The notes: generated from the sequence alone by a model not told the origin. A stretch of 64,000 nucleotides of DNA from Acipenser ruthenus (GCF_902713425.1 NC_081244.1:4610073-4674072); one strand, 5' to 3'; shown: positions 9,713-20,920, counted from the stretch's first letter. A program made the numbers and translations.

Positions 9713-12700
9713 ATGGCGACAGCGGCGTCTCCAGAGGATAAGTTCTGTTGCTCAATGTGTCTGGACCTCTTCACCGAGCCAGCGACTATTCCGTGCGGAC
9801 ACAGCTTCTGTCTGGACTGTATTGGGAGCTACTGGGACCTGAGTGACCAAACCGGCCTGTACAGCTGCCCCCAGTGCCGGGAGACCTTTAATCCCAGACC
9901 TGTTCTGCGCAGAAGCAACGTCCTTAACGAATTGGTAGAAGAACTGAAGAAAACGAGAACACCCGACTCGAAAAGGTATGTATTGTACCTGTGCTGTAGC
10001 CCTCTGATAATACTAAAGAAAATAGATTCTCGAAATAGGCGTGCTAAAATATCGCTATGTACTTAAAATGTATTTGTATTTTTCATTCGTGTTTTTTTTT
10101 TTACATTTAATTTAAAACACGGTGTTCATTGTAATGTTAAAAAAAGTATGCACCATTTATTTAAAAAATATTTAATGTCTTATTTTACTCAGGGGTTCCC
10201 CAGCTCCCGCTCCTGTCTCTGCTGAGTCCGGAGGCGTGCCTTGTGATTTCTGCACCGGGGAGATAAAGCGCGGAGCGGTCAGGTCGTGTTTGACGTGCCT
10301 CGGCTCGTACTGCGAAGCGCACCTGCAGCCACACTACGAGAACGCGGTGCTGAAGAGGCACGAGCTGGTGCAGCCTCTGAGAGACTTCGAGCAGAAGCTT
10401 TGCAAACTGCACCAGAGATTGCTGGAGCTTTACTGCAGAACCGATCGGAGCTGTATCTGCGCGCTGTGCACTGGCACTGATCATTTGGACCATTCCGTTG
10501 TCTCCAGTAAACGTGGGAGGGAGGAGAAACAGGTATTATTATTATTATTATTATTACTATTATTAGTTGGTTTGGGCAATCTAAATCTAAGAGTATCATG
10601 GCCAGTAAGTATATATGTCGGCACTCTGTTAATTTTTACATGTGCATAGAGTGGATATACTGTAGGATGGGTTAATCTACTTATTTATGGGATAAGTACT
10701 TGCTATTTACCAGATTTACTTGCATGCTAATTAAGAACAACACTATTATATGTTATTTGCAACACATATTAGGGCAGCAGTGTGGAGTAGTGGTTAGGGC
10801 TCTGGACTCTTGACCGGAGGGTTGTGGGTTCAATCCCAGGTGGGGGACACTGCTGCTGTACCCTTGAGCAAGGTACTTTACCTAGATTGCTCCAGTAAAA
10901 AAACAACTGTATAAATTGGTAATTGTATGTAAAAATAATGTGTAAAAAAATAATGTAATTGTATGTAAAAATAATGGATATTTTGTAAGTCGCCCTGGAT
11001 AAGGGCGTCAGCTAAGAAATAAATAATAATATTAACCTGCCCTGATGTTACGATGAAACTTGGCAATGCTCAATATAGAGTGCTTTATCATGTGAATCGT
11101 ATCGTGCACATTGCAATTATAATACAGATTAATCCACAGCTGCTTTACACAGTGCAACTACAGTTTGAGAATAGCACTTTCTGCGACAGGCTTTATAGTT
11201 TAATAACATTGCAGAGGTATTGCTCTGGGTATCCCACTTCATTACCCCAAGAAGTATAGCTGTTCACACTGTGTTCATGTTGTTCTGTGCAGAAGGAGCT
11301 GGGGGAGAGACAGGTGGAAATAGAAAAGCTAATTGAAGAGAGACTGCACAAGCTGGAGAGACTGAATCAGGCTCTGGAGTCGCTCAAGGTGAGTGCGAGA
11401 ACAGTCTAACAAAGAAGACGTGGTATCGTCAGGGGAGGCATGTCACTGACTCCCTCCCTCCTCTAACCAGCTCTCAGCACAGAAGGAAAGGGCTGAAAGC
11501 GAGCAGGTCCTGTCTGAGCTGATCCACTCCGTTGAGAGAATCAGGATGGAGGTGGGGGAGCTGATTGGTGCTAAAGAGAAGGCTGCAGTGAGTCGGGCCG
11601 ACGAGCAAAGAGAACAACTGGAGCAGGAGATCCAGGAGCTGAGAAAGAGGAAGGCTGAGATGGAGCAGCTTTCTGAGACAGAGGATCACATCCACTTTCT
11701 GCAGGTCAGACCACGTTTAATGAAGATGCACAGAATGGGTCTTCAGTATCACAGACTTTAAAACATATTGATGCTCATTATTGTGGTAGTATTTATTTAG
11801 CTCAAAGCATGGTAAATAGTTTTGTTCAGTTTCGTCTCTGGTCTTTATGCAAGATCCTGGGGTCCCCCTGATTATTTCCTGTACACATTGAAAGACCTCC
11901 CCAGCTGCTCAGTCCAGTGTTGCAGCCCTTGAGCAGCTTGGCTGACAAACCCTTTTTCTCCACACTCCCCCTGTAGAGTTTCCAGTCTGTCTGTGCCCCT
12001 CCTGCTGCTCAGCAGCTCTTTGATAACATAGACGACTCTTTCTGGACTCTGAGGAAAGCTGTGACTCGACTCAAAGACCACCTCGAGGGATTCTGGAAGA
12101 TTGAGCTCATGAAAGCAACTATGGCAGGTTGGTACGCATATGTAACCCCAGTACAAAATTACTCTTATAGTACCAGATGATATAACAATTTTCTCTGAAT
12201 AAGGCTGAATAAGAACATAAGAAAGTTTACAAACGAGAGGAGGCCATTCAGCCCATCTTGCTCGTTTGGTTGTTAGTAGCTTATTGATCCCAGAACCTCA
12301 TCAAGCAGCTTCTTGAAGGATCCCAGAGTGTCAGCTTCAACATTATTACTGGGGAGTTGGTTCCAGACCCTCACAATTCTCTACGTAAAAAAGTGCCTCC
12401 TATTTTCTGTTCTGAATGCCCCTTTTATCTAATCTCCATTTGTGACCCCTGGTCCTGGTTTCTTTTTTTAGGTTGAAAAAGTCCCCTGGGTCGACATTGT
12501 CTATACCTTTAGAATTTTGAATGTTTGAATCAGATCGCTGCGTAGTCTTCTTTGTTCAAGACTGAATAGATTAAATTATTTTAGCCTGTCTGCATACGAC
12601 ATGGCTTTTAAACCCGGGATAATTCTGGTCGCTCTTCTTTGCACTCTTTCTAGAGCAGCAATATCCTTTTTGTAACAAGGTGACCAGAACTCAACACAAT

Positions 12701-15700
12701 ATTCTAGGTGAGGTCTTACTAATGCATTGTAAAGTTTTAACATTACTTCCCTTGATTTAAATTCAACACTTTTCACTATATATCTGAGCATCTGTGACAG
12801 TCTGGCTCGCAGTGGTGTGGTGGATGACGTCACGGACCAGGAAGTAACTGACTCCAAACAGTGGATGGGCGGGTGAAACCGAGTGCCAAAGCACTCAGCG
12901 TATTTAATAATAAATAAACAAAAGATTTAAACAAAATACAAACAAAAGGGCACGAGGGCCAAACGAATAAATAAACAAACAAGTAAGTGCCGTGCTGGAT
13001 TATCCAGCACGTATTAGCAATTGTTTTTTTAAATATTATTCCTTCTCTCCGCTCCCCGTACTCTCTACTCCAACACCCCAACATCAAGTGCAGAGAGCTG
13101 CAGGTTTATATACTCTGGCCGAGGGATTAACTAGTTGGTAATTATCTTATTATCCCCCGGCCAGAGTCTGCACGCGTTTGGTAAGGATGCATGACTGTCA
13201 GCTATTTAAGTAATCAGTAGCTGATCAGCCATGCATCCTCACGGGGTTTTTAAATAATAATAAAAGACGCGGCGCTTTTACCCGCGCCGCAAACAAAAAT
13301 ACAAATAATAATAAATAGGGGCGGGACACTCCGCCACACATGCCCCCCCTTGTGCGCAGCACACATGGCCCCAACGGCCACCTCCCCCCTCAGTCTTAAA
13401 GTCCCGGAAGAGGGGGAAGCAAGTTACTTCTGGGGGGTGGCCATGGTGGAATCTCTGGCACCCCCCCATTCTTCGTGGCCGGCAGCTCCCTCTTCCGGGG
13501 CTCCCGCCACACTCTATCCTGCCGCGAAAGTGCGGCTGGGGAAGCTGGTCTCCTGACCTCTCCCCCCTTCTTCATGGCCGGCAGTTCCCCTCCGTGGGGC
13601 TCCGACCACATGATCTCCAGCCGCGAAAGTGCGGCTGGGGGAGCTGGTCTCCTGACCTCCCCCCCTTTCTTCATTTCTGGCAGCTCCCTTTCATGGAGCT
13701 CCGGCCATCGTGTAGCGACCCCAGGCGAAGCAGGATCCCTGGCGACCCCAGGCAAAGCCGGACCCTCGACGACCCCAGGCGAAGCAGGATCCCTGGCGAC
13801 CCCAGGCGACGGCAGCAGCAGCGGACCCTCGGAAGGCGACGGCAGCAGCAGCGGACCCTCGGAAGGCGACGGCAGCAGCAGCGGACCCTCGGAAGGCGAC
13901 GGCAGCAGCAGCGGACCCTCGGAAGGCGACGGCAGCCGCAGCGGACCCTCGGAAGGCGACGGCAGCCGCAGCGGACCCTCGGAAGGCGAACTCGGGAGGG
14001 GAGCCCCTGGCCATGGAGGCGGCAGCGGGAGCTCCACTTCTCCCTCGTACCCTGTGTCCTGTGGAGAACAAAAGGCAGCCCCAGGCGATGCAGAACAGCC
14101 ATCCCCAGGCAATGGCGATGGTGGGAGGGGAAAGCAGTCCTCCCACAGCGGCTGAGACGGAACCAGCAGGTATTTACCCTCTGCTGGTGGAGCTGGGAGT
14201 GGCAAGCAGTCCTCCCACGGCGGCTGAGGCGGAACCAGCAGGTATTCATCCTCTGCTGGTGGAGGTGGGAGGGGCAAGCAGTCCTCCCACGACGGTTGAG
14301 GCAGAACCAGCAGGCATTCACCCTCTGCTGGTGGAGGTGGGAGGGGCAAGCAGTCCTCCCATGACGGTGGAGGCGGAACCAGCAGGCATTTACCCTCTGC
14401 TGGTGGAGGTGGGAGGGGCAAGCAGTCCTCCCACGACGGTGGATGTGGAACCAGCAGGCATTCACCCTCTGCTGGTGGAGGTGGCGGAGGCAGAGGCAGC
14501 TCTTGCTGCTCTGCTCCTGGTGATGGTGGAGACAGAAGCAGCTCCTGCTGCTCTGCTCCTGGTGGTGGTGGAGACAGAGGCAGCTCCTGCTGCTCTGCTC
14601 CTGGTGGTGGTGGAGGCAGAGGCGATGGGGCGGATGCTGGCCACTCAGAGGGAGGCTGTGGCGGTGCTGGCTCCCTCTGCTGTGGCGGCTGGGCTGGCGT
14701 GTGCCGTGCTCCCTTCAGCAGCATAAATAGAGGCTGCTGGGGAACACCAGCATCCTGCCCTTCTCCCCCCCAGAAAAATTCAGGGGGTTGAGCCTGTAAC
14801 TCCTCCCCTTCTGGCTCTTGGGACTGCAGCTTGGGTCCTAAGGCTGTGGAAGCGCAGACTTCCACCTCTTGGGCTATGGACGCACCGACTCCCCCCTCTT
14901 TGGGCTGTGGACGCACAGACTCCTCCCTCTTGGGCTGTGGACGCACCGACTCCTCCCTCTTGGGCTGTGGACGTTCGGGCTCCTCCCACTCGGGCGTAGG
15001 ACGTTCGGGCTCCTCCCACTCGGGCGTAGGACGTTCGGGCTCCTCCCACTCGGGCGTAGGACGTTCGGGCTCCTCCCACTCGGGCGTAGGACGTTCGGGC
15101 TCCTCCCACTCGGGCGTAGGACGTTCGGGCTCCTCCCACTCGGGCGTAGGACGTTCGGGCTCCTCCCCAGGCTGTGGAGGCGAAACCAGCAGGCATTCTC
15201 CCTCTGCTGGTGGAGACGGTAGCGATGGCTCCTCTCCCTCTGATGCTGGAGACGGTAGCGATGGCTCCTCTCCCTCTGATGCTGGAGATGGCAGCGATGG
15301 CTCCTCTCCCTCTGATGCTGGAGATGGCAGCGATGGCTCCTCTCCCTCTGATGCTGGAGACGGTAGCGATGGCTCCTCTCCCTCTGATGCTGGAGACGGT
15401 AGCGATGGCTCCTCTCCCTCTGATGCTGGAGACGGCAGCGATGGCTCCTCTCCCTCTGGCGCTGGAGACGGCAGCGATGGCTCCTCTCCCTCTGGCGCTG
15501 GAGACGGCAGCGATGGCTCCTCTCCCTCTGGCGCTGGAGACGGCAGCGATGGCTCCTCTCCCTCTGGCGCTGGAGACGGCAGCGATGGCTCCTCTCCCTC
15601 TGGCGCTGGAGATGGCAGCGATGGCTCCTCTCCCTCTGGCGCTGGAGACGGCAGCGATGGCTCCTCTCCCTCTGATGCTGGAGACGGCAGCGATGGCTCC

Positions 15701-18700
15701 TCTCCCTCTGGCGCTGGAGACGGCAGCGATGGCTCCTCTCCCTCTGGCGCTGGAGACGGCAGCGATGGCTCCTCTCCCTCTGGCGCTGGAGACGGCAGCG
15801 ATGGCTCCTCTCCCTCTGGCGCTGGAGACGGCAGCGATGGCTCCTCTCCCTCTGCTGGTGGAGACGGTAGCGATGGCTCCTCTCCCTTTTGTGCTGGAGA
15901 TGGCAGCAGCAGGGTCTCTCCCATATCCGCAGCCAGGTAGTTGAACACCATGGCTGCGATGTCTGGGAGGGAAGCTGGGTGGTGTTGCTGTTCCCAGGCC
16001 TCCCAGCGCTCCCCATCTCTTGCCCACAGGAGGTTGATCACTGCAGGGAGGGCTTCCTCATAATCCCTCCCCGGCTCCACCAGCCAGTCCCAGACTCCCT
16101 CAGAGGAGAGTGCATTCGTCCTCTTTGGAGGATGCAGATCCTCCCTCACTGGACGCTCTGGCTCCTCTTTCTCCTGCCATGGAGGGGGTTGGTCGGGTGC
16201 TACGTGACCCACCTCCCCAACAGCGAAGCACCACTCCTCACCTTTCAAGCAGGTGGGGCAGACGTCCAGCATGGTTGAGCTACAGTGGGACCTGCGACCG
16301 GCCCCACGCTGCTGTAGCTGCTGCTTCCTCCGTCCGCTTCTTCCCATATTTTTTTTTTTTCCCCCCAAAAACACACAAAAACACTTTGAAAAAAAACGAA
16401 CAAAAAAACGATCTTTTCTTTCCTGGTCCGGCTATTGGAGGCGTTTGTTTTGTCCCACGCAGGACACCATATGTGACAGTCTGGCTCGCAGTGGTGTGGT
16501 GGATGACGTCACGGACCAGGAAGTAACTGACTCCAAACAGTGGATGGGCGGGTGAAACCGAGTGCCAAAGCACTCAGCGTATTTAATAATAAATAAACAA
16601 AAGATTTAAACAAAATACAAACAAAAGGGCACGAGGGCCAAACGAATAAATAAACAAACAAGTAAGTGCCGTGCTGGATTATCCAGCACGTATTAGCAAT
16701 TGTTTTTTTAAATATTATTCCTTCTCTCCGCTCCCCGTACTCTCTACTCCAACACCCCAACATCAAGTGCAGAGAGCTGCAGGTTTATATACTCTGGCCG
16801 AGGGATTAACTAGTTGGTAATTATCTTATTATCCCCCGGCCAGAGTCTGCACGCGTTTGGTAAGGATGCATGACTGTCAGCTATTTAAGTAATCAGTAGC
16901 TGATCAGCCATGCATCCTCACGGGGTTTTTAAATAATAATAAAAGACGCGGCGCTTTTACCCGCGCCGCAAACAAAAATACAAATAATAATAAATAGGGG
17001 CGGGACACTCCGCCACAGCATCTTGATGGCCTTTTTTTATAGCTTCCCCACATTGTCTAGATGAAGACATTTCTGAGTCAACATAAACTCATAGGTCTTT
17101 TTCATAGATTCCTTCTTCAATTTCAGTATTTCCCATATGATATTTATAATGCACATTTTTCTTGTCTGCATGCAATACCTTACAATTTTCTCTGTTAAAT
17201 GTCATTTGCCATGTGTCCGCCCATTTCTGAATGCTGTCTAGATCATTTTGAATGACCTTTGCTGCTGCATCAGTGTTTGCCACTCCTCCTATTTTTGTGT
17301 CGTCTGCAAATTTAACAAGTTTGCTTACTATACCAGAATCTAAATCATTAATGTAGATTAGGAATAGCAGAGGACCTAATACTGATCCCTGTGGTACACC
17401 ACTGGTTACCTCGCTCCATTTTGAGGTTTCTCCTCTAATCAGTATGTTCTGTTTTCTACATGTTAACCACTCCCTAATCCATGTGCATGCATTTCCTTGA
17501 ATCCCTACTGCATTCAGTTTGAGAATTAATCTTTTATGCAGGACTTTGTCAAAAGCTTTTTGGAAATCTATAATATTGGAAAAACATTTTGGAATTGGTT
17601 TTAGCCTCCTTAGCAATGTTCATTTCTATCTCTCTCTTGGCCTTTCTAACTTCCTTTTTGACTTGTGTTTGCAGTTCCAAGTACTTTTTCTGTGTACTTT
17701 GTTTTTGGTCCCTTTTAAACGCTCTGTAAAGTGCCTTTTTTCGCTGAATAGTTTTTTCTTAATTGATCTATTAAACCATTTTGGCCATTTTGTTTTAGAT
17801 TTAGATTTGTCTATTTTTGGAATGTAATTGTTTTGCACCTCTAGTACTACATTTAAAAAAAACAGCCATCCTTTTTCTGTGGATGTTTTCTCTATTTTAC
17901 TCCAATCTACTTCTGTTAGTCTCTGTTTCATACCTTCATAGTTTGCTTTTCTAAAATTATAAACCTTAGCTTTACTCATTACTTTTTGGGTTTCAAAAAT
18001 CACTTCAAAGCAGACCATGTTGTGGTCTGAATTTGCCAATGGTTCTCTGACCTCTGTTTTAGTTATTCTGTCTTCGTTATTTGAAAAGACAAAATCAAGG
18101 CATGCCTCCCCTCTAGTCGGTGCCTTGGCAATTATAATTATTATGAAGACAAACACAAGAGGTGCTTTGATTTTTCCTAAGGTCTTCAGTTTGGAAAATA
18201 ATAATTTAAAACAGCAGGAGGTGGTGTTTCAAGTATTGCAGAGGTTTCTGTTATAAAACTTGGTAAGGACATTCTTTATTGTTATTGGCAGTTAATTATT
18301 ATGTTACTGACATGTTTATTATGTTATTACCACCATATCCCCACAGTTGACATGACCCTGGACCCTGATACAGCCCAGCCCTCTCTCATCTTGTCTAAAG
18401 ATGGGATGCATGTCCGACATGGAGATAAGCAACAGGCCCTCTCTGACAATCCAAGGAGATTTGATAGCAAAGTCTTTGTCCTGGGCAAGGAGGGCTTCAC
18501 CTCAGGGAGACACTACTGGGAGGTGGAAGTGGGAGAGAAGATATGCTGGAGACTTGGAGTCACCGGAGAGTCTTCTCAGAGGAAAGGGAATGTCACTGTG
18601 AACCCGCAGCAGAGTTTTTGGACTGTGCTACGGGATGATGAAAGCAACGACTTCTGTGCTGCGACTGACCCCGTGACCCCTCTTCCCAAGAACCTGAAGC

Positions 18701-18894
18701 CCCGGAAGCTGGGGGTGTATCTGGATTATGAGGGAGGGCAGCTCTCCTTTTACAATGTGGAGACCAGATCTCTCATCTACACTTTCACTGACACCTTCAC
18801 TGAGAAACTATATCCATTGTTTTCTCCTGGCCTTTATTATTCTGGTAAAAATCCAGCCCCGTGTATCATCTGCCCACATACATACACAGATTAA
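9713..18894 (+). CDS. TRIM-B: RING/B-box/coiled-coil/PRY-SPRY E3 ubiquitin ligase
   Basis: Six coding exons: 9713-9975, 10193-10532, 11293-11388, 11471-11704, 11977-12127, 18347-18894. Phases match at every GT-AG junction and give an uninterrupted 543-aa protein. RING at residues 13-55 (C-x2-C, C-x-H-x2-C-x2-C, C-x2-C), B-box-like zinc modules at about 104-185, coiled coil at about 200-360, PRY-SPRY at 362-543 starting VDMTLDPDT. Exon 2 encodes exactly the same 113 residues as TRIM-A, whereas the PRY-SPRY exon is clearly diverged, mostly in loop segments. The family acts as RING E3 ligases, with the SPRY giving target specificity. The last intron, normally short, is swollen to 6.2 kb by a LINE plus a nested LTR element; whether splicing still works across it cannot be told from sequence. 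Confidence 0.92.
10533..10566. repeat. short (ATT)n run at the TRIM-B intron 2 donor
   Basis: Intron begins GTATTATT directly after CAG; about eight ATT units with one ACT interruption. Homologous to the longer run in TRIM-A. Confidence 0.9.
10770..11033 (+). mobile_element. tRNA-derived SINE (family 2)
   Basis: Head with GGAGTAGTGGTTAGGGCTCT and GGTTCAATCCC box B, CORE-like middle and L2-like tail ending CTAAGAAATAAATAATAAT. It lies in TRIM-B intron 2 and is absent from TRIM-A. Confidence 0.85.
12209..12792 (-). mobile_element. LINE 3' part (CR1/L2-like), right of an LTR insertion
   Basis: Encodes the LINE reverse-transcriptase C-terminal region on the minus strand (YNALVRPHLEYC and ALERVQRRATRIIPGL), followed by degraded 3' coding sequence and the tail ending in TTATGTTCTTA. 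It is continuous with the piece at 17018-18130 once the intervening LTR element is set aside. Confidence 0.85.
12793..13338 (-). repeat. LTR (3' copy)
   Basis: 546 bp, TGTGACAG to CCGCCACA on the plus strand; matches 16472-17017. Confidence 0.9.
13396..16374 (-). CDS. proline-rich tandem-repeat frame inside the LTR element
   Basis: An open frame of 992 codons in element orientation. The first 150 residues are non-repetitive, with a basic start and a cysteine-containing stretch (CPTCLKGEEWC). Then follow blocks of short in-phase repeats: a 12-residue EGEEPSLPSP type (about 19 copies, 15210-15900), a 10-residue EWEEPERPTP type (15003-15170), further PPPPAEG/EDCLPLP blocks and SPSEGPLLLP blocks (13806-13990). 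No gag or pol domain is recognised. Because repeat units are multiples of three, several overlapping frames are open too, so length alone is weak evidence of coding. Function unknown; it may be an element-borne protein or packaging-neutral filler. Confidence 0.5.
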   Translation of the reverse strand: MFLGGKKKNMGRSGRRKQQLQQRGAGRRSHCSSTMLDVCPTCLKGEEWCFAVGEVGHVAPDQPPPWQEKEEPERPVREDLHPPKRTNALSSEGVWDWLVEPGRDYEEALPAVINLLWARDGERWEAWEQQHHPASLPDIAAMVFNYLAADMGETLLLPSPAQKGEEPSLPSPPAEGEEPSLPSPAPEGEEPSLPSPAPEGEEPSLPSPAPEGEEPSLPSPAPEGEEPSLPSPASEGEEPSLPSPAPEGEEPSLPSPAPEGEEPSLPSPAPEGEEPSLPSPAPEGEEPSLPSPAPEGEEPSLPSPAPEGEEPSLPSPASEGEEPSLPSPASEGEEPSLPSPASEGEEPSLPSPASEGEEPSLPSPASEGEEPSLPSPASEGEEPSLPSPPAEGECLLVSPPQPGEEPERPTPEWEEPERPTPEWEEPERPTPEWEEPERPTPEWEEPERPTPEWEEPERPTPEWEEPERPQPKREESVRPQPKREESVRPQPKEGGVGASIAQEVEVCASTALGPKLQSQEPEGEELQAQPPEFFWGGEGQDAGVPQQPLFMLLKGARHTPAQPPQQREPAPPQPPSEWPASAPSPLPPPPPGAEQQELPLSPPPPGAEQQELLLSPPSPGAEQQELPLPPPPPPAEGECLLVPHPPSWEDCLPLPPPPAEGKCLLVPPPPSWEDCLPLPPPPAEGECLLVLPQPSWEDCLPLPPPPAEDEYLLVPPQPPWEDCLPLPAPPAEGKYLLVPSQPLWEDCFPLPPSPLPGDGCSASPGAAFCSPQDTGYEGEVELPLPPPWPGAPLPSSPSEGPLRLPSPSEGPLRLPSPSEGPLLLPSPSEGPLLLPSPSEGPLLLPSPSEGPLLLPSPGVARDPASPGVVEGPALPGVARDPASPGVATRWPELHERELPEMKKGGEVRRPAPPAALSRLEIMWSEPHGGELPAMKKGGEVRRPASPAALSRQDRVWREPRKRELPATKNGGVPEIPPWPPPRSNLLPPLPGL
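15003..15168. repeat. 30-bp tandem repeat inside the LTR element
   Basis: About 5.5 copies of a unit containing CGTTCGGGCTCCTCCCACT. Confidence 0.9.
15210..15900. repeat. 36-bp tandem repeat inside the LTR element
   Basis: About 19 copies of a unit containing GGAGACGGCAGCGATGG, with two alternating variants (GATGCT and GGCGCT). Confidence 0.95.
16452..16469 (-). other. candidate primer-binding site of the LTR element
   Basis: Eighteen bases whose plus-strand form ends in CCA, as a tRNA 3' end would, two bases from the LTR. I could not assign the tRNA species. Confidence 0.55.
16472..17017 (-). repeat. LTR (5' copy)
   Basis: 546 bp; matches 12793-13338. On the minus strand it contains a TATATAA box about midway, consistent with a U3 promoter. 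Confidence 0.9.
17018..18130 (-). mobile_element. LINE 5' part (CR1/L2-like), left of an LTR insertion
   Basis: Minus strand encodes the end of an AP-type endonuclease (SDHNMVCFEV), a linker, then reverse-transcriptase core motifs (FQKAFDKV, GVPQGSVLGPLLFLIYINDL, FADD). An internal deletion near 17610 removes the first part of the RT domain, and the 5' end is missing, so the copy is dead. Continuous in sequence with 12209-12792. Confidence 0.85.
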
Positions 18895-19072
18895 GAAGTA
18901 ATACTGTGCTGCTAAAACCCTTGCTATCTTCTTCAAGGGTTTTAGCAGGGTTTGACCTCTGTATGATGTTTGAGATTATTTTGAATGATTCTTATTACAA
19001 ATACAAGGTCTTCAGTTCTAGATTCCTAGATTTGACATGTGTAACATGCTAGAGCATTGTCTTTATATTGTA

Positions 19073-19336
19073 CGGGCAGCAGTGTGGAGTAGTGGTTAGG
19101 GCTCTGGACTCTTGACTGGAGGGTTGTGGGTTCAATCCCAGGTGGGGGACACTGCTGCTGTACCCTTGAGCAAGGTACTTTACCTAGATTGCTCCAGTAA
19201 AAACCCAACTGTATAAATGGGTAATTGTATGTAAAAAATAATGTGACATCTGTATAATGTGAAATAATGTATAATGTGATATCTTGTAACAATTGTAAGT
19301 CGCCCTGGATAAGGACATCTGCTAAGAAATAAATAT
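19073..19336 (+). mobile_element. tRNA-derived SINE (family 2)
   Basis: Complete head, CORE-like middle and L2-like tail. It lies about 180 bases past the TRIM-B stop; its AAATAAATA tail may supply a polyadenylation signal. Confidence 0.85.
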
Positions 19337-20880
19337 CTCAGTAACTGGAGATGTGGTTTTATGATCATGTTTTCAGTGCCATTACTCCAGTCTTTACTGG
19401 AAACATTACGACTAAGAAACAAACACCTGAGTAGCTGAGATATTAATATACTATTAGTTCTTAAGCGCAGGCATCATAGGTATACATGCATTCACAGGTA
19501 CGTTCCACAGCATGCATCATATGTACGCTCTTGTTGGTGCAATAGCAACAGCTATCCACTAGGTGGCGACATAGACCGAAGGGAGTACTCTAAGAATCCG
19601 ATTCGTGGCTTAATCTCTTTTAAAAGTGCACATGGTAAGGTACTTTTTTTTTTTTGACAACTTGACAACTCATAAGTTCATTGAGTGACAAAGTAAACAG
19701 TGCTTAAAGAAATGCTAACCCGTTTTAAAAACAGCAGCTTCACTCTTATTATTGTAAATGTTTAGGAAACAGAAACTAACACCCCTTCTATACATGAATA
19801 TCACATGGAGAGGTTTTGTTTTTAGTTTTGACTCCAACACCAAAAGCCTTTTGTAATTGCTGCTTTTATAGTGACTTTACCCGCTGTTATACTACTGAAT
19901 CTCCAGCAGAGGGCAGACTTGGTGTGTTCTTTATTGGAAACTTTAAACAGTATCTATGCTGCACATTGTTTTTACCGTAAGTACATACCGTATTACTTTG
20001 AATTTCCGCCGCCCTTGAAAAAGCTCCGCATTTAGATATCAGGTTTGTAATAGACGCCTCCCTCAATAATAAAACGACCCTACACCAGCTCAAATAAATG
20101 CAGCACTTAGTAAAGAAACGCGTACAAAACACAGTATAGTAAAACATTACAAATAGAAACAAAATGAATTGAATAAACGACCTCAACAGCTTCCAGTTTA
20201 AAAATTAAGTTGTAGGACTTTTTCGCCATCCTGATCAAGTTGCATCTGCAGAAATCAATTTAAATACTCGCCTCTCTCTGGAAATACTGTTCCAATTTAA
20301 AATACTCTGAGGTGTTAATTCAGTTATACGGTTTGCATAGACTCGTAGGTACTGAATCTCAAAAGTGTCTTCTGGTAGTCCGAAACCAGCTGCCTCTGTC
20401 TGTTTTAAACCCAGTGGCTGTAAAACTATTCCGTATTCCTACGACTCAGACGACAGTTTATACATAAAACGTGAAATGTTTGCGAGCAAGACATTTTAAA
20501 TACGTTAAATAAATCTATATTCAGTTATTATGAAGTAACTTTGATTTTGGATTTTAAAAAGACGCTTTTTTGTGTGTGACTCTTGAGAGTTTTGTGGATG
20601 ACAAATGACAAATTTATTTTGAAAGGGATTACAGTACTCATGACGCGACGTAAAGAGTATAAATATAATATTAACGTTTGACGTTGTTCGTCTTGTAAGT
20701 GTGCAAGTTTGTTGCAGATGAGACACACAGGCTCACCGCTGCTTCCAGTGAAAGCAAACTCTTCCGTTTAAAGTGTCATAATTTCGTTAATTACTCGTGG
20801 AAGGGTTTGCTCAATGCCGCGATTTGGCTACCTCTGGCGTAGCCTATATCCACATTATTGAAAAGAAATGTAGTCCTGGG
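19337..20880. other. intergenic, no gene seen
   Basis: No recognisable exon or known repeat. One CTCF-like motif, CCACTAGGTGGCGAC, lies at about 19557-19571. Confidence 0.5.
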
Positions 20881-20900
20881 TTTTGAGTCTGGGCAAAAAG

Positions 20901-20920
20901 ACTACATTACCCAGAACTCC
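20901..20920 (+). promoter_or_regulatory. ZNF143/Staf-type promoter motif
   Basis: ACTACATTACCCAGAACTCC closely resembles the vertebrate ZNF143 site ACTACAATTCCCAGAATGC, which usually lies within about 100 bases of a start site. A GTGAGT donor-like site at 21018 could end a 5' untranslated exon of the PYD-BESS gene. Assignment to that gene is inference. Confidence 0.5.

Larger units (their letters stand above)
12793..17017 (-). mobile_element. non-autonomous LTR retrotransposon, young
   Basis: Two 546-bp direct LTRs (12793-13338 and 16472-17017) that look identical by eye, each TG...CA, flanked by the 5-bp target duplication GCATC at 12788-12792 and 17018-17022. Orientation is minus: an 18-base candidate primer-binding site (16452-16469, complement starting TGG) lies two bases inside the right LTR, and a polypurine tract (AAGGGGGGG on minus, 13343-13351) lies just inside the left one. 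The internal part holds one long proline-rich repeat frame and no recognisable reverse transcriptase, protease or integrase, so it must depend on another element. It looks whole in outline. Identical LTRs imply recent insertion. It sits inside a LINE in the last intron of TRIM-B. Confidence 0.88.

Noticed and set aside
13475-15944. Several long plus-strand frames (Ser/Gly/Asp-rich) inside the LTR element
   Set aside because: Antisense or out-of-phase readings of the same triplet-multiple repeats.
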